Below are positions 20,822 through 30,145 of a stretch of 64,000 nucleotides of DNA, one piece after another; the first letter of the stretch is position 1, and every line of letters starts with the position of its first letter. The notes beneath the pieces are model-generated. The model worked only from the letters and a program-made list of their open reading frames with translations, searched no databases and was not told the origin of the DNA. Source of the DNA: Pezicula radicicola (lineage: Eukaryota; Ascomycota; Leotiomycetes; Helotiales; Dermateaceae); NCBI GenBank assembly GCA_003008705.1, contig PDUO01000026.1:682001-746000 (forward strand). The letters are read 5' to 3'. The translations under genes were made by a program, and so were the position numbers.

Positions 20822-22471
20822 TCACTTCAGCAAACTCCCTTCCACTTCTCTTTTCCACCAAGCTGGGAAATCGATAACCAACCTTCCCAATCTCGCCTGC
20901 TCAGCTGCGAAAACAACAGCATGGCTCCTAATTACCTCTTCTAAACTACAGCCGACATGAACCCTCTGCGCCTCCTCAACTTCCATTGCCCCATTCTTTA
21001 CCGCGTCAACAGCTAGAATGAACTGTCTCGCAAGTCCATCATCACCGCCTCCGTGCCCTCCACCAGCGAGGTAAGGTTTATGAACTGTGATCTCGGGATC
21101 AACAGTTGAATTGAAGGATTGTACGGTGATCGTTGACGAGTCGGCGTATATCTCGCCATCACTCCCATAAATATGAGTATAGCGATCACATTGCTTTACT
21201 GTGTGCGCTACCATGTGGAATAATGCGGTTTTAGCGCCACGGAAAGGCAGTGGATCAGCTGTCATACTTGAAGACAAAGGAGTAGTAGGGGAGAGAAGTG
21301 ACGAGTTTTCCCAGGTCATTGTCACGACTTGTTCATCACAGACATCGTTATCAGCTTCATAGACGCAACGTCCAAACCAATTCTTGCTTTCAATTTCAGA
21401 AATAGGCGTCGACGTGTCGTAATTTTCGGCCAACTTCGCAGTAAGTGAGGAGACCTGATCTACGCAGTCTTCGATTTCTGGGAGCACGATGTTCACAGGC
21501 CAGTCTGTGTTCCCAGTTGCTAAACCACGGTGTTTGGGCCCTAAGTAGATGGATTTAGCCGAGTATTTGCAAGACTCCTCGATTGGGCAGGTGAGGCAAT
21601 TCGTTGCATTTCCTGCGGCCTTAGGCTTCCGAGTCTTGTTAAAATACTGGAGGCCACCAGACGAGGAGATCGTTATCGGTAGATGTGGGGGAGTGGTTGA
21701 AGATGAATTGGGTGGCGGAGAGCAGAGAAGCCAAAGAAGGAGATCAATATCGTGGCACGATTTTGCAAGTAATGATGGTGCGGTTGTCGACTCCTTACGC
21801 CAATTTCCTCTGACATAAGAATGTGTAAAGTGCCACCATCCAACTGGTTCGGTATGGTTTATTGACATTATCTCGCCAATAACTTTATCTTCTAACAGAA
21901 GCTTGCGTAAGAGCATATTGTGTGGGCTATACCGGAGAACATGGCCGATCGAGAAAATCTTGGAGGGTATGGTGTTATTGGGCAGGCCTGGTAAAAGGGA
22001 CCTGTATATTGAGACGCAGTCGTCTAAGCTGGTAGCCAGAGGTTTTTCACACATGATGTGTATTTCCAGCGGTGCCAGCCCCACAATGACTTCCTTATGC
22101 ATCTCATCAAGGACGCAAATGAACGCACCGTCGACACCTTGGGGAACATCCTCGCCCCCCGCAGCCTTTTCCCTCCTTGCTAACTCCCATGCCAGAAATT
22201 CCTTCCAGTCATTGAATGCCTGACCTTCAGACGGGCCTGCTTTGCCCCAAATATATTTCTCGCCCAACCTTTGTCGTTTGTATGGGATGGGTTCTGCTAT
22301 AGCCACAATTATGCCATTCGTTGACTCGCCTGTAGCTCGAGCATATGCATCACCCCGTTGGCCAGCGCCAATAATTATGAATCGAGGAGGGCTTGCTGAG
22401 AAGGCGGGTCGAGAAGGAGCGGGGAGACGCTCCGAGGCATCTTCAATTGGGGAGTCTGCATGAGGAGCCAT
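20822..22471 (-). CDS. Gfo/Idh/MocA-family NAD(P)-dependent oxidoreductase
   Basis: Single-exon, 549 residues from MAPHADSPIEDAS (ATG at 22471; an upstream in-frame TTG is not used). The N-terminal Rossmann fold starts FIIIGAGQRG at about 34-40, with the acidic residue AIAEP after strand 2, the family motif CEKPLATS at about 141-148 holding the catalytic Lys, then GHVLRYSP, and the substrate domain with SCHDIDLLLWL (His about 240). These enzymes oxidise or reduce sugar, inositol or related substrates; the substrate cannot be told from sequence. Insertions make it longer than the usual 350-400 residues, including a cysteine cluster CLTCPIEESC at about 292-301, also seen in some bacterial members where it may bind metal. 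No signal peptide, so probably cytosolic. The next gene downstream on the same strand side is the decayed secreted gene; no obvious functional link. Confidence 0.88.
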   Translation of the reverse strand: MAPHADSPIEDASERLPAPSRPAFSASPPRFIIIGAGQRGDAYARATGESTNGIIVAIAEPIPYKRQRLGEKYIWGKAGPSEGQAFNDWKEFLAWELARREKAAGGEDVPQGVDGAFICVLDEMHKEVIVGLAPLEIHIMCEKPLATSLDDCVSIYRSLLPGLPNNTIPSKIFSIGHVLRYSPHNMLLRKLLLEDKVIGEIMSINHTEPVGWWHFTHSYVRGNWRKESTTAPSLLAKSCHDIDLLLWLLCSPPPNSSSTTPPHLPITISSSGGLQYFNKTRKPKAAGNATNCLTCPIEESCKYSAKSIYLGPKHRGLATGNTDWPVNIVLPEIEDCVDQVSSLTAKLAENYDTSTPISEIESKNWFGRCVYEADNDVCDEQVVTMTWENSSLLSPTTPLSSSMTADPLPFRGAKTALFHMVAHTVKQCDRYTHIYGSDGEIYADSSTITVQSFNSTVDPEITVHKPYLAGGGHGGGDDGLARQFILAVDAVKNGAMEVEEAQRVHVGCSLEEVIRSHAVVFAAEQARLGRLVIDFPAWWKREVEGSLLK

Positions 22472-23054
22472 TGTGGAGATCTGCAGTGTCAAGATGTGAT
22501 CTGGGGCTTGCTGGCGTTTATATCTCGTCTAAGTCTAAGCTGGTGGAAGTGTAGATTGAAAAGTGGTGGTGGTACAGCACTACAATACATACAGCCTTGT
22601 GCTGCCCCGCCGTGGGGTCGAAGTAACGTTACCAGCCAATTAGAGTTGTCGTATTTGAACGCCACGGTCAACCACAATGTTGAGAGAGTAATGAGGAACT
22701 TGAACACTAAGACGGTGAGGTGAGATGAGTTGTCATTTACTGTAGATGTTTGAGTCTGTCTTTAATCAAAATAGACTTTTCTTTAAGTCCTGTCGTTACA
22801 TCCAGGTGTCTCCGCAGTACCTACCTCGCATCATGGGCAGTCCATCGCTACTACAAGGTAGACAACGTCCTTGTACTCCAAGTGGATGCAATTAGTCGTT
22901 ATTTGTTTTAGTCGACACTTCTATACAAGCTGCAAAAAGCACCATCCTACATCCCAATCACAGGTTTTGCCTCCAACGCCGTCGCTTCCTTCCTACCTTC
23001 TATCCAACTACATGTGGAGTATATCCTATCCAGAGCCATGCTATGCAATTCCGA
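22472..23054. other. intergenic, no supported gene
   Basis: Holds the promoter of the oxidoreductase and the 3' end of the VPS9 gene. Short open frames have no family resemblance. Confidence 0.5.
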
Positions 23055-26000
23055 TTATTCAGATTCGAGTTCCCCGGACCCACTGCCATTAATAGCGATA
23101 TCAATGTCCCCATTGCTACCGTCCTCTTCGTTCCCGTTCATTTCCGTTATCGTACTTGGAGCTGTATTCGTAGTTGTCTCCGCTTGCGTTGGAACATCAG
23201 CGTTTCCAGCCCTTAATTTCCTCAAGGCCCTCTGCATCCCTTCCAAAGCAGTTCGTTCCTTAACAATCACCCCCCTTGCCAACTCCCGAATAGCCCTCCG
23301 CCCCATTTTCTCGTGTAGGTCTTGCCAGCCAGCCAGTTCAGCAGCAACGACGCCCTGTGTATATCTCAATTCCTTACCAGCATCCAAAACTTCCTCCTTC
23401 CCTCGCTTAACTTTCTCTTCCTTTTCCTCATTAAGTCGTTGTCGTGTCTCATCGAGAAGGCCCAGAGGCCAGCGAGTCGATCGGGACAAAGAATTGTAGG
23501 AACGTTCGATAGCCTTTCGAGAAGTGGTGATAGAAGAGATGAGGGACGTGGGACGAGAAAGTGAGAGAAGCATTGCTATTATGGTGCCATGAATTGAAAG
23601 GAAGGTAGAGTGGAAAGTGGAGTAAGGAGAGGTTGTTGTTGGCGCTAAGATGGCAACGTAGGCTGCGAATGCGGAGCTGTGAGTATGGGGAAGGAATGGA
23701 AGGGTCGAAAGTGCACGAGATGCGAGATTGGTTGCATCGTAGAGATCTGAGGGTGTCAGTAAAATTCTACAAAACGATTTTAGGGCTATCACCTGTGGCG
23801 GCAATCTTCACCATATTGGTTCTACGCGCGACACTCTTGGTAGAGTAGTTCACGCTTCGAACCATGTCTCTTGCATGGTCTACGAATTGCTCGACGTCAC
23901 GAACGTCCTCGATTGGTTCATATTCCTCCCTTACAGTTTCGATCCTAGTCTCAGCCTTAAGCTTGCTTCGTTGATCCATCATGTCTGCTTGGATGTCGGG
24001 AACAAGGAAAAATTCCCACAACATCTCATGTGTAGCGAATGTGGAATGTGCAAGCAAAATCTTGAGGAAACTATCAAGGCGGATCTGGATATCTCTCAAT
24101 ACAGCCCTCGATGGCTTGGAAGGGAACTGGAATGGCGAACGCATTCCAGATATAGATGGCAGCCATGAGGCTGGATTCTCGAGAGAAAGAAGCTTTGCAA
24201 GATGCTCAAAATCGGCAAGTGATCGTCGACATGTCGTTACTGTAAAACTTTGATGTACTGATGGTGCTCCAGATTTTACCACAAGGCGAATAGTGGCATC
24301 TTCAACAAAAAATGACCGTACTACAGCAGTAATCCGGCCATCAGCGGCAGGTTGGCCGGAAAACAGGATCAAATCGTCAATCCTATTCCGGACATCATCA
24401 TCTTTCGCCAACTCAACAGCTGTTAGGCCTCGTAGTTCTTTCGCAAACAAGTCAACCCTTGGGTCACCAAAGAGTGCTCGAACCATATCCAGTCTGCCGT
24501 ATTTGCTAGCCACCATGAGTGCGGTAAATTTCTTGTCGTTGGTCGCATTGACATCAGAGTCGCAATGAAGTAGGAGTCTAAGAGCAACTTGCGGATCATT
24601 TACAATATGTAGGAGAGTATTTCCCTTGAAGTCAACATGGTCATCAAGGTGCAAGGGCTGCCCATCACCTTGAGAAGCAGTTGCTGCTGCCAGTCCTGCC
24701 TCAACCATGGCTCGGTAATTCGCATGGTCATATGATCTGCAAAGTGCAAATAGGGGAGTTTGGCCATTTCTGTCCTTTTGCCGCCAGAGCAATAGTCGCC
24801 CAACACGAGGGATGAGTGCTGGAGCATTGAATAAATAGTGGGCAACACTACGACCTCTGATGTCCTGTCGCGCCAAGTAGTCAGCTACGATAGACTCTGA
24901 CTCTGCCTGATAGACAAATTCTAAGATGATATCAATGAGTTCTGTGTGCCCAAGTTGAACAGCGGCGCTGAGGAGAGTTGTGCCTTCGTTGTTTACATCC
25001 TCAAGTATGGAACTTAGAGGATAATACTCTTTCAGTGACAACAAGTATCTGAGGGAGTTCGGTCTCTCGTGCTGGACCGCCATCATGGGAACTGATTCGC
25101 CAAAGGAGTCCTCGGTTTGCGATAGACGCACTACAGAAGTGTCGCCCTCAATACCGCTTGTCATAGAATCAATCGTAGTTGCTCTGGAGCGAAATGACAT
25201 CTCGGAACTGCTGGACATACTTCGCATATCCATTGTCACGGTTTTACGTCCTCGCGGGGCCCGTATATTTTCTTCGTCATCATGCTGTACTTGCCATGGG
25301 AATACATGGGTGAGTGTTGATGCCCGTGATAAACGTTCCGTTCTCGTCTTAGACTGTCGCCTGGCGTTGCCATTCATATTCATGAAGTCCCAGGGACGGT
25401 CCTCATCGCCTGGTTCAATATCAACAGCCTCTTCTTCTATCGGACTATCATCATCCTCAGACTCCTCTCTGTCTGGCTCCATGATTTTCCTCATCTCTTT
25501 GATTTCTCCCTTTGTTGCAGCCTGCCAGAGCTTGTGATTACGCCGGCTAGCTTTTCTCAATCCTCCCGAGTCTCTATCTAGATATGAAAGCACTGCCTCA
25601 AATGTACTAAGAGCATATCCCATCTCGCCACTTTCGACATCATCTATGTAGATGAAGTTATGCATATACAGGAGCCGTGCTTGCAAATATCGGACCTGTG
25701 CTCTGATAACAACAATCAAGAGTAGCGAGACTAGTGTATCGGCGTTGATGGTCAGAACGGGGCTTACTTTTTCTGAAGATACCTTTCCATTTTCTGAGAC
25801 TTGCGGAACTTCTGTGAGCAGCGTGACTGTCTTCAGAGTCAGAAGCAAGATGTCCATCATTTGCTGAGGACTCCCGGCAACGCTAAGCTTTCTAAATTCC
25901 TCTACAGCACGACCTAGTCGCAAGGTCAATTCATGCTTCCCTCGCTGGCCGCCTTGAATAGGTATGCCGACTTGAGAAATATCGATGAATTCCATTTGCC

Positions 26001-27181
26001 TTATTTTTGACTCAAGTTCCAGATCCTCAGGACGTTTCATTGCACAGATTCTAGGATAGAGAATGGTATCGTGAACTTGCTCCGTAACATATCGTTCAAT
26101 TAAACGTTCCACAACCGGGCCGGTAAGGTCTGTAGTTGCTCCAAGTAGCGATAATTGCTGTTTGTCTACCATCTGGAAAAGATCGATAGCTGTTGTCACA
26201 GCTGTCTCCAATGCGCCACGCATAACGTCCTCATCGTCTTCAGCATAAAAGTTCTCAGTGGGGCGTTGCTCGATAGTACCGTTCGATCGAAAACTTGGGG
26301 CAGCAGTTGAGCTGTTCGATCGAACCTTTTTCATTGCAGACGCTATTGGGCCATCGGGGGTTGGGTCTGGTATGACTTCGGCTGAAGGAGGAGGTGGCAA
26401 TGGCTTCTCAAAGACAGCATTGAATTCCTTGAATAACTGCTCTAGGCCTGGCTGCATTTGTCTTGCAATCATTGGGAAGTTGTTAAGGAGGTCATTAAAT
26501 GAATTAATGTCCTTTTTGCGCGGCAGTGTACTTGTGGTCGCTGAGCTCTGCGCGGCTGAACGAGCTGGAAGTGCAGCCCTCCCATCAGGTAGGCGTACTG
26601 ATAAAATTGCCGGGGGAATAATAATCTCTTCGAATATTCCCACCAAAGGCCTCGATATGTAGTAGATGAGCCACTGTCTTGGCTCAAGTGAGTCCGGATA
26701 CCACAAAGTATCAGTCAACAATTGGGCCTGGTTCAACGTCTTGAATCCTATTTGACCATCAGCTCTCAATCCCCTTGCGACTCAATATAACCCACCTTTG
26801 TTGCTATAGACATAAGCATCCTTAATGACTACCGTCTTTCCATTGACCGTTGTATATTGCTTTGCCTTTCCTCGATTTTCTCGCATGTTTGGCGCATCCT
26901 TCCCTCCCGCCGTCGCTGCATGGCCAGCTGGTATACGCAAGACATGACTTCCAAGAAAGTCTTCCGATCCGGCAAGGTCTGCGTAAAGAGCGCCGGATTC
27001 GCGATCGCGGGAGGTAAGGAGGACCTCTGTTGTAGGTACTAGTAGGATCTAAGAGGGCAGTCAGTAGCTATACATTACCATGACCAGAATCACTAGGACT
27101 TACATGATGATGAACTGGAGTACACTGGGTTGGCAGAGCGCTCTTGAAGAAGGAACTGAGGAAGGGATTTAGGGGTTGCAT
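23055..27181 (-). CDS. VPS9-domain, ankyrin-repeat and PX-domain protein (Rab5 GEF-like), four exons
   Basis: Predicted guanine-nucleotide exchange factor for Rab5/Vps21-type GTPases on endosomes. Exons 27104-27181 (MQPLNPFLSSFFKSALPTQC), 26796-27048, 23793-26747, 23055-23746; 1325 residues. The short first exons were found by hand: VHHH|ILLVPTTEVLLTS and YSNKG|FKTLNQAQLL join in frame through 55- and 48-bp introns. Domains: N-terminal conserved block to about 150 (TLWYPDSLEPRQWLIYYISR); VPS9 domain about 305-500 with the core TINADTLVSLLLIVVIRAQV and SGEMGYALSTFEAVLSYL; Ser/Arg-rich linker; ankyrin repeats about 670-870 (EGTTLLSAAVQLGHTELIDI, KFTALMVASKYGRLDMVRAL); PX-like phosphoinositide-binding domain about 925-1040 (FTVTTCRRSLADFEHLAKLL, WLPSISGMRSPFQFP); and a coiled C-terminal region ending in an acidic tail. 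This order resembles animal VARP/ANKRD27 in combining VPS9 and ankyrins. Confidence 0.9.
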
Positions 27182-27847
27182 TCATTCGACATTCGCACGC
27201 CGCATAAACGACTGCACCGCAGGCCGTCAATCTGTCCGTCCTGCGATGTGGAAAACCAATGCCAGGAATCCCGATGCCGTAGCTGCCTGTATCCCTGGCG
27301 CGCCGAGCGGATATCCAAGGACTATCTGGCCTCGAATATGGAACGATGGGGGATAATGTGATTGTCGTTTATCTTGATGCTGGCGATGAACGAAATAAGA
27401 TCTCGTAGAAGGTGTAAAATTACAAGGACTTAGTAAGCTAAAGCTGTGCTGTTACTTCGTATGTGCCAATGCCTTCAAGTTGATTAAGACGAATCGATCA
27501 CAAGCTGAAGCCTGAGGCTGCCATTCATTCCTAAATAGTCTGAGCGAGCCGACGGTTCCTTATCAGTACCTCATCAGCTCTTCCACCCGCACTCCCCGCA
27601 AACCAAAAGCATAATATAACCCTTTTGGTGCAACCCAGCTGTACCATGCTGCGGTACAAGCCCACCTTTGAGGGCTGCCCTGACCAGGATTAAAGCTTCT
27701 AGAGTTTGTATTTATTCTACCCCTCTAAGACGTAATGATATTTCGGTGGGCAAGTCTTTTCTTTTCAGTCTTTTCACATCTCTTTTTCGCGCCCTCTACA
27801 CCGCTGTCTGCTTGTGAACCAGCCTGAAGACTGAGGTCAGCGTCATC
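27182..27847. other. intergenic between VPS9 gene and broken deacetylase
   Basis: Divergent spacer of 666 bp that would carry both promoters. The stretch 27182-27360 is relatively GC-rich, and includes CxxC-like codons in one frame (CPSCDVENQCQESRCRSC, plus strand about 27237-27290) but without a start or extension; I do not call a gene. Confidence 0.45.
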
Positions 27848-28859
27848 ATGGGCAAGAAACGCGTGCTCGTCGGCATCGATTTCTGCTACCGGTATTATAA
27901 CGTACTAGATGTGTTAAGTGATCATTCTCAGGCATTTTCGCTGGAACGGTTGGAGTCCGGCGACTTCTCAAACGCTAGAGAAAAACAAAATCAAAGCAAC
28001 TTGGTTCATTCCAGGTCACAGTCTTGAGACTTTCCCCGAAGAATGTGCGATGATTCGCGATAGTGAGCACGAAATTAGCCTTCACGGATATTCGCACGAG
28101 AACCCAACAGCTATGAACCTAGAACAGCAACGAGATGTTCTTGATAAGACCTATAAGCTTCTGACAGACTTCTGTGGGAAACCAACCAAAGGCAGTGTTG
28201 CGCCTTGTGATGGGAGACGAGTCGTGAAGGTGCAGAATTGCTGTTGAAATACGGCATCGAATACGATCATAGTATGAGCCATCATGACTGTCAGATCTAT
28301 TGGCTACGGATTGATGATCAATGGACCAAGATTGACTATAGTAAGAAAGCAGAAGAATGGATAAAGCCGTTGGTTAAAGGGAAGGTAAGCATTCCCCACG
28401 CTCTATCTCTGAGAATCTGCTGAAAGCTCCAGCCCACGGGCCTGGTTCCTGCATCTTGGTATATTGATAATCTACCGCCTATGATGTTTATCAAAACAGC
28501 ACCCAATAGTCACGGTTGGGTAAATCCTCGAGATATAGAGGAACTATGGCTCGATCACTTCAACTACTTTTACGAGAATTATGACGAGTTTGTCTTTCCA
28601 ATGACAATCCATCTAGACGTATCAGGTCGTCCTCATGTCCTCTTGATGCATCAAAGGAGAGTTGTGGCCATTCTACTCATCACTAAGTTTTGGTCTCCAT
28701 CACTTACATTTTTCAACTAGGATTATTGATCACATCAATAAACACGAGGGTGTGGAGTGGGTTACATTTGAACAGATGTCTAATGACTTCAAGAGCAAGA
28801 ATGTGCCCGAGACTGGAGCTTTGGTGCCAGCAAAGGCAGGCGATATTCCCAAGAAATAA
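27848..28859 (+). pseudogene. broken polysaccharide deacetylase (NodB-domain) gene
   Basis: Fungal polysaccharide/peptidoglycan-type deacetylase family (carbohydrate esterase 4-like fold). Recognisable blocks in order: MGKKRVLVGI start, IFAGTVGVRRLLK, NKIKATWFIPGHSLETFPE, EISLHGYSHENPTAM (metal-binding H-x3-H pattern), [75 protein letters not shown], ending GDIPKK at 28859. Lesions: the segment between the start and IFAGTVG, which normally carries the DxD motif, is missing; a 1-nt deletion near 27982; a net 2-nt insertion near 28209 replacing the WW of APWWETS; and the donor of the last intron (28657-28720) reads GAGAGT instead of GTGAGT. The intron near 28385-28432 is intact. Four independent lesions make a working product very unlikely. 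Neighbours: divergent from the VPS9 gene, upstream of tRNA-Trp. Confidence 0.8.
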
Positions 28860-29373
28860 ACATTGCAATTACGCATATTGGTTATTTCGAAAGTTTTCGT
28901 CCTGGAGTCGAAACTATGAGATGGGGAGTATTAATAAGTCTGAGCTTAGCAACTCAAGATTGTATAGCACCTTTTCGGATTGAAATAGAAAGGTCAAAGT
29001 GATCCGAGATCTGATAGCAGCAAAGTTCTGCTTTTGCAGCTGTAATTGAGTTCCCAGTATTGTGACTTCCACGCCTCTTTGCTTACCTATTTCAACTTTT
29101 GTTTTGAACTAACAGTCCGCCGTCGATAAAGATTTCCACAAGGCTTCCCAAGATTTCTCTCGTTCCACTCGTCTGCTTGGTGGCATTTTACCAAGTCATA
29201 TAGTGAAAAGTTTAATATTTATTATCATTTCCTACCTACTCACAGTGGGAGCATACTTGAGCTTGTCCATATGCGCAGTTTTGATTGGTTCTGCTGGTAC
29301 ACATTTCATATTGTTAATATATTGAAGTAACGAGTTGTCCTCCAACAAACTGCTTACAAATGAGCACAATTCA
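28860..29373. other. intergenic, no supported gene
   Basis: Spacer between the broken deacetylase and tRNA-Trp. Nothing recognised. Confidence 0.5.
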
Positions 29374-29503
29374 GGACCGCTGGCGCAACGGTAGCGCGTT
29401 GGATTCCAGATATGGAAACACCCAAAGGTTATCCATTGGAAACACCCCAAGGTTATCCGTTGGAAGTACCCAAAGGTTATCTGTTCAAATCAGGTGTGGT
29501 TCA
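29374..29503 (+). tRNA. tRNA-Trp (anticodon CCA) with repeat-expanded intron
   Basis: Cloverleaf built by hand: acceptor GGACCGC (29374-29380) pairs with GTGGTTC (29496-29502) including two G-U pairs, discriminator A29503; T8, D-arm GCGC/GCGC with loop AACGGTA; anticodon stem TTGGA, loop TTCCAGA with anticodon CCA at 29406-29408; T-arm ATCTG-TTCAAAT-CAGGT at 29479-29495. A box TGGCGCAACGG and B box-like GTTCAAATC are present. The 3' anticodon strand CCCAA lies about 60 nt further on, so an intron sits after G37. That intron contains nearly three 24-bp tandem units beginning TGGAAACACCC, the last of which runs into the 3' exon. A T-run terminator follows at 29525. The wobble pairs and one A-C mismatch in the anticodon stem leave some doubt that it is functional. 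Confidence 0.75.
29413..29484 (+). repeat. three tandem 24-bp repeats inside tRNA-Trp
   Basis: Three consecutive imperfect copies of a 24-bp unit (consensus tggaaacacccaaaggttat plus ccat/ccgt/ctgt). Copies differ at a few positions. Each copy carries CCAAAGGTTATC, the sequence that begins the tRNA 3' exon, so the array duplicates the intron/3'-exon boundary. Confidence 0.85.
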
Positions 29504-29524
29504 ATACCTCTAATCTTCGAGATC

Positions 29525-29534
29525 TTTTTTTTTA
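29525..29534 (+). terminator. RNA polymerase III terminator (T-run)
   Basis: A run of nine to ten T residues about 20 bp past the tRNA-Trp 3' end, the expected Pol III stop signal. Confidence 0.7.
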
Positions 29535-30145
29535 CCTTCTTTTTGATAGAGGTTTTGAGGTGACTTTGTGAAGCGTCAAAGTACTAAAATAAAGTCTTTT
29601 CTTTTTGATGGCGTGACGGCTTGAGCGAAGCGATCGCATGCACTGCACGGACCGAGATTTAAACGATGTTATAGCGGCGTGACTACAGATGTCGCAAGGG
29701 CAGTAACTTACTTTAAGTAACAGTTAAACTGATGAAATATTAAGTTGAAGTAGTCCTAACTAGATTTCTTTTCAATGTATACCTACATTAACTCATATCT
29801 TTTAGTTTATATATTATAAGGAGAAAAGTCTTAAGCAATCAAATGATATAGCACATTAGGCATTATCTTCTAATCCTCATACGGAACGTACATAAGCGCC
29901 CTTCGCGTTTCTGTTGACAACTGCAACTGACTGCTGCGTTGTTTCCTCAAAATTTCCAGCTCTAGAGCCTCGCCTCAACTTGGGACGCTCTTTCCATCAT
30001 TCCATGAAGCACTGCACGATTTCTGCAGCTAGCAACAGCTTCCTCAGATACCTTCTTACCACCTTTGTATGTCCCGATCGCGTAATTTAGTAACGGTGAC
30101 TTGTTGGCCAGTACTGTACGGCAGCGCTTACAGCTTTATTTCGCC
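29535..30145. other. intergenic upstream of NLR gene
   Basis: AT-rich at 29700-29830, then less so; presumably contains the NLR promoter. No other feature seen. Confidence 0.5.

Noticed and set aside
29413..29484. Tandem repeats as a mini CRISPR array
   Set aside because: Units are adjacent with no spacers and lie inside a eukaryotic tRNA gene.
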